From contig OZ253672.1 in the NCBI GenBank assembly GCA_965263365.1, forward strand, positions 1,178,001 to 1,242,000: a stretch of 64,000 nucleotides of DNA, given 5' to 3'. The DNA comes from CANMUM01 sp965263365 (lineage in GTDB: Bacteria > Pseudomonadota > Alphaproteobacteria > Rhodobacterales > Rhodobacteraceae). How positions within the stretch are numbered: position 1 is the stretch's first letter; each line of letters begins with the position of its first letter. A model generated the notes under the pieces. It was not told the origin of the DNA. It did no database searches and saw only the letters and a program-made list of their open reading frames with translations. Shown one piece after another: positions 1 through 8,641 of the stretch. Position numbers and translations under genes: made by a program.

Positions 1-224
1 GTTTCACCATCATCCAATGCATCAACGACTGGATGACTTTCGTCCAGCACATAAACCCATTCCCCTTGATCATTAATTGTTGCGGAACCGTATTCGCCTT
101 GTATAGTGACATTCCATTCAGAGTTCGCGTTTTGTGAATTATGATCAAGATCACCCGTCGCATCCACGCCCGAGTTTTCAACAACCGTGCTAGTCACATC
201 TCCGCTAAAATTTGGGCTTGCCAC
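1..224 (-). CDS. VCBS-repeat (RTX-like) surface/secreted protein, N-terminal fragment
   Basis: Only the first 74 codons are in the window; the gene continues past the left edge. It starts at a GTG with AAGGAG six bases upstream, four bases after the stop of the acyltransferase gene, so the two are translationally close. The readable part resembles a VCBS repeat: an N-terminal segment ending TIQGEYGSATINDQGEWVYV, then YVLDESHPVVDALDDGE, the usual closing strand of such repeats. VCBS repeats occur in long calcium-binding adhesins and RTX proteins exported by type I secretion. Acyltransferase first, then substrate, is the hlyC-hlyA order, so this is probably the protein that gets acylated. Length and C-terminal signal are unseen. 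Confidence 0.75.
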   Translation of the reverse strand, partial: MASPNFSGDVTSTVVENSGVDATGDLDHNSQNANSEWNVTIQGEYGSATINDQGEWVYVLDESHPVVDALDDGE

Positions 225-227
225 AGA

Positions 228-773
228 CTACTCCTTGTAAAGAAATTCTTTGAACTTTTCTTTTGTAAAGACTCTATATTTTATTTCACCTTGTCCGGAC
301 CTGTGCCATTGCACGATGCGGAACTGATTACTTTCTGAGACCTTTCTAAGCGCGCGCACTCGCTTTATGTGCTCGTGATGGGGCGCAAGGACTTCTGTCT
401 TTATCATATCTTGGATTTGGTCGGCGTGACCAAAAGGGGCGACCAAATCAATTATCCAAATTTCTTCTCCGCCGTTCCAAGTCTCTGGGGCAATCATTTT
501 TTGTTCAATTGCAAATTCCAGCTCAACTTCAGGGCTTAACCCCGCCCACGTTACGAAAGCGCGCGGAAACCCTTTGGAGCGAAAAATTTTATATTGATTA
601 AGTCGAAGCGCCGGCTCTAGCTTTAACATCACGTGACGCAGCTGTACGTGATTTTCAGATGGAGAAATTCCAATCAAAAAACACATCGCACCAAAGTCCG
701 CGAGTTGTTGCGCGTCAAGGTCAAACCAACCATCTGGAAGGCTTGCTGTCATATCTATTTCAAAATTATTCAT
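228..773 (-). CDS. HlyC/RtxC-family toxin-activating lysine acyltransferase
   Basis: 181 residues, a normal size for HlyC-type enzymes, which transfer a fatty acyl group from acyl-ACP to internal lysines of RTX proteins in the cytoplasm before export. Family landmarks are visible in order: a candidate catalytic His42 in SPSENH, the LNQYKIF strand (59-64), FVTWAGLSPEVE (73-84), and WIIDLVAPFG (106-115) where Asp109 matches the catalytic Asp92 of E. coli HlyC (WFIDWIAPFG). The gene sits directly upstream of a VCBS-repeat protein gene, giving the classical C-A order. The assignment comes from these motifs; the alignment around His42 needs a two-residue gap relative to HlyC. Confidence 0.85.
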   Translation of the reverse strand: MNNFEIDMTASLPDGWFDLDAQQLADFGAMCFLIGISPSENHVQLRHVMLKLEPALRLNQYKIFRSKGFPRAFVTWAGLSPEVELEFAIEQKMIAPETWNGGEEIWIIDLVAPFGHADQIQDMIKTEVLAPHHEHIKRVRALRKVSESNQFRIVQWHRSGQGEIKYRVFTKEKFKEFLYKE

Positions 774-818
774 AAAAATGCGACTTAATCGTTTTTCTTC
801 AAGTTCACCTTACTTAAT

Positions 819-832
819 CTATGTTAACTTAG
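819..832. promoter_or_regulatory. Inverted repeat upstream of the acyltransferase gene
   Basis: CTATGTTAACTTAG is palindromic except for one mismatched pair and lies 46 bases upstream of the acyltransferase ATG, inside AT-rich sequence. Position suggests an operator for the acyltransferase/VCBS pair. No regulator can be named. Confidence 0.3.
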
Positions 833-844
833 AATTAATTACTT

Positions 845-882
845 TTGAAGGGTATTTTATGCTTGAAGGGTATTTTATGCTT
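845..882. repeat. 18-bp tandem duplication (2.1 copies)
   Basis: The unit ttgaagggtattttatgc occurs at 845-862 and 863-880, followed by tt. Each unit carries a GAAGGG ribosome-binding-like motif and an in-frame ATG six bases later, so the duplication copies a translation start. Confidence 0.9.
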
Positions 883-957
883 AGTAAAATAAATTTCATT
901 GCGCCAGACCCATACCCAAGCTGGCAAATGAAGCGTCATAGCTTCATTACTGTTTGA
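859..957 (+). CDS. Possible 32-residue small ORF upstream of radA
   Basis: ATG at 859 is preceded by GAAGGG at a six-base spacing and opens a 32-codon frame ending at TGA 955-957; a second RBS-ATG pair lies in the same frame at 877. The end of the frame contains a perfect 8-bp stem (AATGAAGC/GCTTCATT, 927-948, loop of six). It could be a real small protein, a leader peptide for radA, or chance. The product begins MLEGYFMLSK and has no recognisable domain. Confidence 0.25.
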   Translation: MLEGYFMLSKINFIAPDPYPSWQMKRHSFITV

Positions 958-1020
958 AAAAAATGCAAATCAACTTCGCACGCCGTTGCACTCGTTTGGA
1001 ATTCAGCTTAGTTTTCGCAA

Positions 1021-2376
1021 ATGGCGAAATCACAAAAATTTATATGTCAGTCTTGTGGTACCATTCATCAAAAATGGGCAGGTAGATGTGACCAATGCGG
1101 CGAATGGAACACAATTGTTGAGGAAGAAACGCAAACGCATTCGAAAAGCCTAGGCGCCAAAAAAGGTCGAATTATTGAACTCGGCGCACTTGAAGGTGAA
1201 GATAAGCCGATCGTGCGAAATCTTTCAAAGAACGTCGAGCTTGATCGCGTGTTGGGCGGCGGCTTTGTGCCCGGCTCGGCCATTTTGGTAGGGGGCGATC
1301 CCGGCATTGGCAAATCAACGCTTCTCCTACAAGCCTCTGCTGCTCTTTCTGAAAACAATTATAAAACCATATATATATCCGGCGAAGAAGCGGCGGCGCA
1401 AATTCGTATGCGCGCCGACAGGCTTGGCCTTCGAAAAGCGCCAGTCCTCCTCGCTTCCGCTACAAACTTACGTAACATATTAGAGACAATCTCAGCTGAA
1501 AAACCACAATTCGTCATCATTGATTCGATTCAAACAATTTGGTCAGATCAAATCGATAGTGCACCGGGCACAGTCACGCAAGTGCGCGCGATTGTTCACG
1601 AACTCGTGAATTACGCAAAGCGCGCCAATACGACAATTATTCTTGTTGGTCATGTGACAAAAGAAGGACAAATCGCGGGCCCGCGTATTGTCGAACATAT
1701 GGTTGATACCGTGTTATATTTTGAGGGCGAAAGAGGCCATGACTATCGGTTACTTCGTGCCGTCAAGAACAGATTTGGCCCGGCGGGTGAGATCGGTGTG
1801 TTCGAAATGACATCTCAAGGTCTCTCTCCTGTTGCCAACCCTTCAGCCCTGTTTCTGGCTGACCGCGAAGTCGACGCTGCCGGATCAGCCGTTTTTGCGG
1901 GAATGGAAGGTTCAAGACCGCTTTTATGCGAAATCCAAGCTCTGATAGCACCAACCCCCTTTAGCACTCCGCGCCGCGCCGTATTAGGCTGGGATAGTGC
2001 TCGACTTTCTATGTTGCTGGCTGTTCTCGAAGCGCGCGCGGGCCTCGAATTTGGTCCTTCCGATATTTATCTAAATGTCGCAGGCGGTCTCAAAATTACG
2101 GAAACGGCTGCTGACTTGGCTGTCGCAGCCGCCCTCCTTTCTGCCCATTTCAACCGCCCGCTGCCACGCGGCGCTATCTTTTTCGGTGAAGTTTCATTAT
2201 CGGGCGCATTGCGTGGCGTTCCTTTCGCAGAGCAGCGGATTAACGAAGCCAAAAAACTAGGGTTCTCAAAGGCCATTACCCCCAAGCAAATTAAGCTTTC
2301 AAGCGACTCCCCTCTTGAACTTAGTCGCTATTCGCGTTTAGAAGAAGTCGTAGAAATCGCAGGTCACCGAGGATAA
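1021..2376 (+). CDS. radA: DNA repair protein RadA
   Basis: 451 residues, full length. RadA is a RecA-like ATPase that promotes branch migration during recombinational repair. Visible in order: a four-cysteine zinc finger (C9, C12, C23, C26), a Walker A GGDPGIGKST near residue 92, the RadA-specific KNRFG motif near residue 249, and a C-terminal Lon-protease-like domain lacking the protease function. The start has a weak ribosome-binding site, but the zinc finger begins right after it, which fixes the N-terminus. cvpA follows two bases after the stop, so they are probably co-transcribed. Confidence 0.97.
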   Translation: MAKSQKFICQSCGTIHQKWAGRCDQCGEWNTIVEEETQTHSKSLGAKKGRIIELGALEGEDKPIVRNLSKNVELDRVLGGGFVPGSAILVGGDPGIGKSTLLLQASAALSENNYKTIYISGEEAAAQIRMRADRLGLRKAPVLLASATNLRNILETISAEKPQFVIIDSIQTIWSDQIDSAPGTVTQVRAIVHELVNYAKRANTTIILVGHVTKEGQIAGPRIVEHMVDTVLYFEGERGHDYRLLRAVKNRFGPAGEIGVFEMTSQGLSPVANPSALFLADREVDAAGSAVFAGMEGSRPLLCEIQALIAPTPFSTPRRAVLGWDSARLSMLLAVLEARAGLEFGPSDIYLNVAGGLKITETAADLAVAAALLSAHFNRPLPRGAIFFGEVSLSGALRGVPFAEQRINEAKKLGFSKAITPKQIKLSSDSPLELSRYSRLEEVVEIAGHRG

Positions 2377-2378
2377 AT

Positions 2379-2957
2379 ATGACGCCTACTATTGTTGATA
2401 CCATCGTCATCGCCATTTTGGCACTTTCAACTATATTTGCCTGGTCGAGAGGGTTCACTCGCGAATCTCTTTCGATCATTGGCTGGATCATTGCGATCAT
2501 CGTCGCGCAAAGATTTGCATACTTGGCGGTTCCGCTTGTCGATCAAATTCCCCGTGTCAACGAAATTATAACTTCCTGCGAACTTCGTGCGGCGATTGGA
2601 TTTGTAATCGTCTTCGTCATCATGATGATCACTATAGAAATTCTGATGCCTTTTTTTGCAGGCATGGTTCAAAACTCATTCTTCTCGGCCTTCGATAGTG
2701 GACTTGGTGCTTTATTTGGATTTGCGCGTGGCGTAATCTTAGTGATCTTGTTACTATTTGCGTATACAACTTTTGTTCAGCAATCTTCACCGATTGATTT
2801 CATTGAGGAAAGCCGTTCCTACGGGTGGTTTGGCCCTTCTAAAGATGCGCTTCAAGCTGAAGTTTCTGATGTTAATCAAGTGCCAAACTGGCTAATGAGT
2901 CAATTTGACGTCATTACAAGCCATTGCCCAGCACCGAGCGCAACAGAAAATTCATGA
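2379..2957 (+). CDS. cvpA: CvpA family inner-membrane protein
   Basis: 192 residues with four hydrophobic segments (about 5-22, 28-50, 68-92, 102-130), and the family's N-terminal WSRGFTRE loop between the first two. CvpA homologues are needed for colicin V export in E. coli and for envelope homeostasis; the molecular role is unclear. The C-terminal tail after the last membrane segment is polar. It overlaps the downstream SDR gene by ATGA, indicating coupling. purF, its usual partner in enterics and often in alphaproteobacteria, is not next to it. Confidence 0.9.
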   Translation: MTPTIVDTIVIAILALSTIFAWSRGFTRESLSIIGWIIAIIVAQRFAYLAVPLVDQIPRVNEIITSCELRAAIGFVIVFVIMMITIEILMPFFAGMVQNSFFSAFDSGLGALFGFARGVILVILLLFAYTTFVQQSSPIDFIEESRSYGWFGPSKDALQAEVSDVNQVPNWLMSQFDVITSHCPAPSATENS

Positions 2958-3604
2958 ACCCAAAAACCGCACTTATCACAGGCGCAAGTTACGGCCTGGG
3001 TTATGAGCTGGCACTAGAGGCATCGCGCAAAGGTTATCACATAATCGCTGTTGGGCGCACGCAAGGCGCACTCGACGATCTCGCCGATCAAATTGATTCA
3101 ATTTCTGGCTCAATCACCTTGGTACCAATGGACATTACCGATGACGGCGCGATCAATTATCTAGCCGATGCAATCCAACAAAAATGGTCACAAATTGATA
3201 TTTGGTTTCATACGGCTTGGTTTACTGCGCCAATGCAACCGAGCGCCCACCTAAATATCAAAGACTTAGACAAGAGCTATCAAACCAATATTCGGTCAAC
3301 CGCACGCCTCATTTCGCTGCTCGATCCGCTCATGAAATCAGGTCAAGCTGTCTTCTTTGATGATCCAAGTATCGAAAACTCGTTCACCTCCAATATAGGG
3401 AGCGCTAAAGCAGCGCAGGTTAAAATTGCCCGAGCTTGGCTGCAAGAATCGAAACAAATTGGCCCTAAAGTGCACATACTTTCGCCGCGCCCTTTCTTCT
3501 CACAGATGCGCGCAACACTATTCCCTGGCATGACGAAGGAAAAACTCGCAACAGCATCTGAAGTGGCAACAGAGATTTTCGCACAAATTGAGGTTAACGC
3601 CTGA
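2954..3604 (+). CDS. Short-chain dehydrogenase/reductase (SDR), atypical
   Basis: 216 residues from the ATG that overlaps the cvpA stop; a longer frame to 2924 would run inside cvpA and is unlikely. The N-terminus has the Rossmann dinucleotide motif TGASYGLGYE, then MDITDDG for the adenine pocket. The classical catalytic Ser-Tyr-x3-Lys is not obvious: where YxxxK is expected the protein reads NIGSAKAAQ, so Lys is kept but Tyr appears to be Ser/Asn. The WFHTAW segment replaces the usual NNAG. It may bind nucleotide without normal SDR catalysis. Substrate unknown. It converges on der with three bases between the stops. Confidence 0.75.
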   Translation: MNPKTALITGASYGLGYELALEASRKGYHIIAVGRTQGALDDLADQIDSISGSITLVPMDITDDGAINYLADAIQQKWSQIDIWFHTAWFTAPMQPSAHLNIKDLDKSYQTNIRSTARLISLLDPLMKSGQAVFFDDPSIENSFTSNIGSAKAAQVKIARAWLQESKQIGPKVHILSPRPFFSQMRATLFPGMTKEKLATASEVATEIFAQIEVNA

Positions 3605-3607
3605 CGA

Positions 3608-5008
3608 TTAGCCGATCTTTCGACGTCCTTTTTTGTGATACGGATTATCATCTGATCGGAAGTTCAATCGCAACGGCACGCCCCACAAATCAAAACTATT
3701 GCGTAAACCGTTAACCAAATAGCGCCGATAGCTATCAGGAAGATCATCTGCACGTGAACATTTGATCGCAAAGGTCGGCGGGCGCGATTTAATTTGCGTC
3801 ATATATCTGATTTTGATCCGTCGACCACCTGGCGCAGGCGGCGGATGATGCGCGACCTCCCCCTCAAGCCAACGATTTAATTTCGCGGTTTGGATACGCG
3901 CATTCCACGTCTCATATACCTCTTCGATCGCTTTATGGAGTTTATCCAATCCACGTCCCGTACGTGCAGAAATCGTAACCAATGGGGCCCCACGTAATTG
4001 CGGCAACAAGCGCTCAAACATCTCGAGCAATTCAGGCTTACGGCCTGACTTGTTTGGCTCCTCGTCCCATTTATTCACTGCAATCACTACCGCTCGACCT
4101 TCACGCTCACACAAGTCAGCAATTCGCAAATCCTGCTGCTCAAAAGGCTTGTGAGTATCGAGCAATATCACAACCACTTCTGCAAATTTAACAGCGCGAA
4201 TACCGTCCCCAACGGAAAGACCTTCGACTTTATCCACGACTTTCGCACGTTTGCGCATGCCCGCGGTATCAAAAATCTTAATCTTTCGACCCAACCAATC
4301 CACATCAAAGGAAATACTATCACGGGTAATTCCGGCCTCAGGTCCCGTCAACAGCCTGTCTTCGCCAAGTATTGCATTAACCAAAGTCGACTTTCCCGCG
4401 TTGGGGCGCCCAACGATTGCAACCCGAACAGGCTTTGTTTTATCGATAACAAATTCTGCATCGGGATCAAAAACTTCATCGTCGTGACTTGTTTCTTCAA
4501 TCGAATCTTCACTATGCTGATCCAAAATCGGCAATAAAACTTGGTAAAGCTCATCCAAACCTTCGCCGTGCTCGGCCGAAAGCGCGATCGGCTCTCCTAA
4601 ACCGAGCCGAAAAGCTTCATGATAACCCGCCTCGCCAGCGCGCCCTTCAGCCTTATTGGCAATTAAAATAATTTCTTTGCCCGATTTACGCAAAATGCGC
4701 GCCAAGTCTTGATCTAAGCTTGTGATACCAGTGCGAGCATCAATCATAAAAAGACATATATCAGATAATTCAATGCCTTTTTCCGTCAATGCACGCATTC
4801 GCGCTTGCAAGGAGCCATCTTTTTTATCTTCAATGCCAGCCGTATCCAAAATTGTCGCTTTTACACCCAAAATCTTAGCATCGCCTTCGCGCAAATCCCG
4901 CGTCACGCCGGGCTGATCATCCACAATCGCAAGTTTCTTTCCGACGATTCGATTAAACAAAGTGGATTTGCCCACATTAGGTCGTCCGATGAGGGCAATT
5001 TTAAGCAT
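3608..5008 (-). CDS. der: Ribosome biogenesis GTPase Der (EngA)
   Basis: 466 residues. Der is an essential tandem GTPase that assists 50S subunit assembly. Two G domains are plain: GRPNVGKST at 8-16 with DTAG, and GRPNAGKST near 200 with DTAGMRKR; each has an NKxD-type motif (NKAEG, an atypical G4, in the first; NKWDE in the second). A KH-like C-terminal domain ends in the basic KKGRRKIG tail. I use the ATG at 5008, preceded by AGGA; a TTG one codon earlier is an alternative. It is last in the order TPR protein-bamB-der. Confidence 0.97.
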   Translation of the reverse strand: MLKIALIGRPNVGKSTLFNRIVGKKLAIVDDQPGVTRDLREGDAKILGVKATILDTAGIEDKKDGSLQARMRALTEKGIELSDICLFMIDARTGITSLDQDLARILRKSGKEIILIANKAEGRAGEAGYHEAFRLGLGEPIALSAEHGEGLDELYQVLLPILDQHSEDSIEETSHDDEVFDPDAEFVIDKTKPVRVAIVGRPNAGKSTLVNAILGEDRLLTGPEAGITRDSISFDVDWLGRKIKIFDTAGMRKRAKVVDKVEGLSVGDGIRAVKFAEVVVILLDTHKPFEQQDLRIADLCEREGRAVVIAVNKWDEEPNKSGRKPELLEMFERLLPQLRGAPLVTISARTGRGLDKLHKAIEEVYETWNARIQTAKLNRWLEGEVAHHPPPAPGGRRIKIRYMTQIKSRPPTFAIKCSRADDLPDSYRRYLVNGLRNSFDLWGVPLRLNFRSDDNPYHKKGRRKIG

Positions 5009-5036
5009 CAATATTCCTATTTATTCAACAATTAGC

Positions 5037-6365
5037 CTAGCGATAAACTTGGAGCGCGCCAGACTTGGTAACCACGACCATTAAGCCTTCGGCAAAAATC
5101 GGTGATCCTGCGATTGGTGTTCCCAAGTCATATTGGTTTGTGAGTTGACCATTTTGCGCAGAAAGCCGAAATAACACGCCGCGATCATCAACAACCCAAA
5201 GCCCATTATTTGCAAGCCTAATATCCGAATACCCAATGCGTCCTAAACTCAGGCGCTCATTTCGAAACTTTGGCAGCTCGGCGCGAAAAGCAACCGCTCC
5301 ACTATCACGCGCAAGACGGTAAACTTGGTTACTCGGTGTAATTCCAAAAATTGAATTCCCCGAAACAATCAACGGACCTTTCGTTCCAACGCGCTGCGTC
5401 CAATTCACTTGGCCTGTTTGCGCACCCAAAGACACAACACCCGCCGGCGTGCCAAGATATACAGTGCCACGCTCAATAATTGGATCTCCAGTTACCTCAG
5501 CATTTAGAGAATTCGCTCCCACAAAAGCATCCGAAATCGCAGATTTATTCCATAGTTGTTGCCCAGAACCCAAACTCACAGTATTCACCGCCCCAGTTGC
5601 GTAAGTCAAAACAGCTGATGAACCATCGGTTGCAGGCACACCCGCATTAAAGCGCGTAGGGACACGAGAAGGGTCTGCGAAATTGCGCCATTTGACCGTC
5701 CCGTCAGAAGTATTTAAGGCAACCGCACTTGATCCACCAGAAGTCACAATCACTAATCCGCCTGCGAGTAAAGGCGGCTTGCGAATAGGATCATTTTGTA
5801 CATACCGCCACAAAATATTGCCACTTCCTGCATCGACCGCTAGAACTTCGCCAAATCCAGTCGAAACATAAAGGCGGTTTCCGGATTTAGCGATACCGCC
5901 TCCATAGCCCTCTCCTGCATTTAATCCGCTCGGAATTAATGATTTTCTCCACAATAATTGGCCAGACGCCGATATGGCGTTCAAAATACCATCACTCCCG
6001 TAATAGTAAATAATTCCATTTTCAATAATCGGCTGAGAAGCCACCGCAAGACTATCTTGATTGAAAAAATTGAATTCAGAACCCGTATCCAAAACAGGTA
6101 TGCTCGCAATCAAATTTGGTGTGCCATCAAAAGCCGCATTTATTGATTGATGAGATCCGCTCCCCAAATGTTGTGGCCATGATCTTTGAACAATCGCCCC
6201 GAGTTGAACATTACTATTTACGGATTGAGAAGACAAACCATCTGATGTCACTTGATCAAGACGGACACGCGTTCCCTCCTGAATAGGGTCTCGCGGCTCA
6301 CACGCACCCAGCGCAATAAACGAAGCGAAAAAACAAGTTTTTATAAGGTCAATTTTTTTCATCAT
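5037..6365 (-). CDS. bamB: Outer membrane assembly lipoprotein BamB-like (PQQ-type beta-propeller)
   Basis: About 442 residues from the first of two adjacent ATGs; the open frame extends 32 codons further upstream but those overlap the TPR gene and would bury the signal peptide. The N-terminus is a lipoprotein signal with lipobox LGAC (Cys22). The rest carries repeated propeller strands of the type G-x-x-x-A-L-(N/D)-x-x-x-G-x-x-x-W, for example AVDAGSGNILWR and ALNTSDGTVKWR. BamB supports beta-barrel insertion by the BAM complex in the outer membrane. The position between a YfgM-like TPR gene and der is conserved in proteobacteria and supports the call. Confidence 0.9.
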   Translation of the reverse strand: MMKKIDLIKTCFFASFIALGACEPRDPIQEGTRVRLDQVTSDGLSSQSVNSNVQLGAIVQRSWPQHLGSGSHQSINAAFDGTPNLIASIPVLDTGSEFNFFNQDSLAVASQPIIENGIIYYYGSDGILNAISASGQLLWRKSLIPSGLNAGEGYGGGIAKSGNRLYVSTGFGEVLAVDAGSGNILWRYVQNDPIRKPPLLAGGLVIVTSGGSSAVALNTSDGTVKWRNFADPSRVPTRFNAGVPATDGSSAVLTYATGAVNTVSLGSGQQLWNKSAISDAFVGANSLNAEVTGDPIIERGTVYLGTPAGVVSLGAQTGQVNWTQRVGTKGPLIVSGNSIFGITPSNQVYRLARDSGAVAFRAELPKFRNERLSLGRIGYSDIRLANNGLWVVDDRGVLFRLSAQNGQLTNQYDLGTPIAGSPIFAEGLMVVVTKSGALQVYR

Positions 6366-6393
6366 ATTATATTGATCGAGATAACGCAGAGCG

Positions 6394-7098
6394 TCAATTC
6401 GAATTTTGCTCCTCATTTTCCACAACGCCCTCCTCGTCAATGACGTCAACACCTTGCACATCTGCCTCTAGGTCGACAAGCGATTCATCAAGTTCAGGCA
6501 CAATTTCGCCCCCCCAAGATACCACTAATGCCTCTAAAATTGAACTTAGCCCATAGGCTTCTGGGTCATTCAACAACGACTGCGCGATCTCCACTGCCTG
6601 ACCTTCAGAGCCATTTTTATAAAGTTTTTCCGCATAAATTAGCTGAGCATTCACACGGTAAGGCGCGCCTTCTGCCGCTAGAATTCCGGGCTCTATCTCA
6701 GATGAAATTTCATATTTATTTAACAAGGCAAGATGGCGCAAAACGATCTCATCAGCATGAGTAGCTGCCAAGTCATAATTTGCGAGGGCTGTTTCGATAT
6801 CCCCTTCTTCCGCGCTTCTTTGCGCAGATAACATTAAATTTAGCGCGTTTGGACTCTCGATAGATGAGCTTAAACTTTCCGCCTCATCAGTTTCGGAAAT
6901 CGCGGCTTCAATCGCCGCAGTTTGCGCAAGGGCATTGCGGTTTTGGTTGCTTGATAGAATTTCTCGAAAAGTAACACCGCCGACGACAATCGCCACAATC
7001 GAAATGATTACCCATTTATAGCGTACGATACTTCCATAAATATTGTCACGGCGAACTTCTTCGCTGACCTCACGCATCAATCCATCTTGTTCGGACAT
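6394..7098 (-). CDS. YfgM-like tetratricopeptide membrane protein
   Basis: 234 residues: a cytoplasmic N-terminus, one membrane segment at about 29-43 (WVIISIVAIVVGGVTF) and a periplasmic helical domain of TPR-like repeats (ANYDLAATHADEIVLRHLAL, IYAEKLYKNG), ending in a very acidic tail. This matches the YfgM/DUF2133-type proteins that stand before bamB and der and are linked to periplasmic chaperone networks through SecYEG. It is 28 bases upstream of bamB on the same strand. The family call rests on topology and gene order more than on a sequence motif. Confidence 0.8.
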   Translation of the reverse strand: MSEQDGLMREVSEEVRRDNIYGSIVRYKWVIISIVAIVVGGVTFREILSSNQNRNALAQTAAIEAAISETDEAESLSSSIESPNALNLMLSAQRSAEEGDIETALANYDLAATHADEIVLRHLALLNKYEISSEIEPGILAAEGAPYRVNAQLIYAEKLYKNGSEGQAVEIAQSLLNDPEAYGLSSILEALVVSWGGEIVPELDESLVDLEADVQGVDVIDEEGVVENEEQNSN

Positions 7099-7294
7099 TC
7101 AAACCTCAGTTCAATTCTAATTTTTAGTTAAAACGCCGCAGCAAAAGAAGCAAGACCCATAACCATATATTAACGCCTCTATCTATAGAAATATTTACCG
7201 AATTTTTTATCATTTCTCATTGAAGTTCGAGCTTCAGGATATTAATCTTATCACTAGGTTAAATTAAAATTTGGGTTCGCGTGAAAGATACGTC

Positions 7295-8641
7295 ATGAAA
7301 ACTTCGAATATATTGGCTGCTGTATTTATTTTTTTTGCAATCAGTCTTGTGATTTTTGCTCGTCCGCTATTGGTCGGAATTTTTTCACCTAGCGAAGATG
7401 AAAAAGCTATCGCATCGGTAAAAAGTGAATTTCTCGAAGCTGAGTCGGCATTAGATACCGCGCAAAAAGCGGTAGAGGCCGCCGAAATCGACCTGGAATC
7501 CAAGCAAAACGCCCTTCAGGAGGCAAAAGAGGAACTCGACACCCTCGCGAAAAAAGTTGCCGAAGTTGAAGATGACCCTAGCGTCATTCAAAAATGGGAA
7601 GAAGAAGCGGCAAGTGAAGCTCGCTTCCTCGTCGAAGTTGCCAGATTGCAAGAATTGGATTTGCAATCTGGCGTTTCCATCTCTGGAAAAGCTGAAGCCG
7701 GAACGAAAATTAACGTTGTCTCCAATGTAAGTGGACGCATCATATCCGAACCCCTTGCCGCCGGAAAATTTGTCGAAGCCGATGAAATTTTATGCCAAAT
7801 TGAGCCAGGCACATCGCGCGCTCAATATCAGCAAGCCAAAGCCGCTTATGATAATGCAAACACGCAACTCCGTGTTGCACAAGGCTTATATCGACAAAAT
7901 TTATCTTCACTTGCAGCCCTACAAAACGCACAAGCCGCATTTGAACAAACCTCTGCGGCCCTTAAGCAAGTTGAAGATAGCATCGAAGACTTGCAAATTA
8001 AATCTCCGATTGCCGGTGTGCTTGAGGCTGATACCGCCGATTTCGGAACCGAATTAGCGCCGGGTGCCTTGTGTACAACCGTACTTGGTCTCGACGAAAT
8101 AAAGCTCGTCGGATACATCCCGGAAAGCGATTTGAACGCAGTGAAGGTCGGTGCAAAAGTTTATGCAACGCTCAAGACACTTGAATCACCAATCATCGGC
8201 GAAGTCACATCAGTCGCAACAAGTGCTGATCCCGTAACGCGCGCCTACAAGATCGAAGTGAAAGTTCCAAATTCTGAGAATTCGATATCCGACGGTATGA
8301 GCGCCCGTATCAATATCGCACGCGAAGACGCACGCGGTCATTTGATTCCGCAAAATGCGATTACCCTCAATAGCGAAGGGCAAATCGGCGTTATGATTTA
8401 TCAAGATAATAAGGCGGTTTTTCAACCCGTTGAGATTTCTAGGGATACACCTCAAGGCACATGGATTATTGGTCTTTCAGGTGAAGTTGATGTCATCGTC
8501 CAAGGTCAAGAATACGCAAAAGATGGACGCGAAGTGGCAGCTCAGTATCAGGAAAACTCTGCAAGTTCTGCTTTGGATGACAATGCCGCGGATATTTCGC
8601 TTCACTCCCAATCAGAATCGCAAGAAGAGACATTTCAATGA
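7295..8641 (+). CDS. RND efflux periplasmic adaptor (membrane fusion protein)
   Basis: 448 residues from ATG 7295; a TTG eight codons upstream (7271) is in frame but unlikely. The N-terminal membrane anchor (about 5-22) is followed by an unusually long charged coiled coil at roughly 35-95 before the lipoyl domain, then the adaptor pattern GRIISEPLAAGKFVEADEIL, a hairpin, and IKSPIAGVLE closing the barrel. The adaptor links an inner-membrane RND pump to an outer-membrane channel. The RND gene overlaps its stop by ATGA. No TolC-type gene is in the window, so the channel must be shared. Confidence 0.93.
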   Translation: MKTSNILAAVFIFFAISLVIFARPLLVGIFSPSEDEKAIASVKSEFLEAESALDTAQKAVEAAEIDLESKQNALQEAKEELDTLAKKVAEVEDDPSVIQKWEEEAASEARFLVEVARLQELDLQSGVSISGKAEAGTKINVVSNVSGRIISEPLAAGKFVEADEILCQIEPGTSRAQYQQAKAAYDNANTQLRVAQGLYRQNLSSLAALQNAQAAFEQTSAALKQVEDSIEDLQIKSPIAGVLEADTADFGTELAPGALCTTVLGLDEIKLVGYIPESDLNAVKVGAKVYATLKTLESPIIGEVTSVATSADPVTRAYKIEVKVPNSENSISDGMSARINIAREDARGHLIPQNAITLNSEGQIGVMIYQDNKAVFQPVEISRDTPQGTWIIGLSGEVDVIVQGQEYAKDGREVAAQYQENSASSALDDNAADISLHSQSESQEETFQ

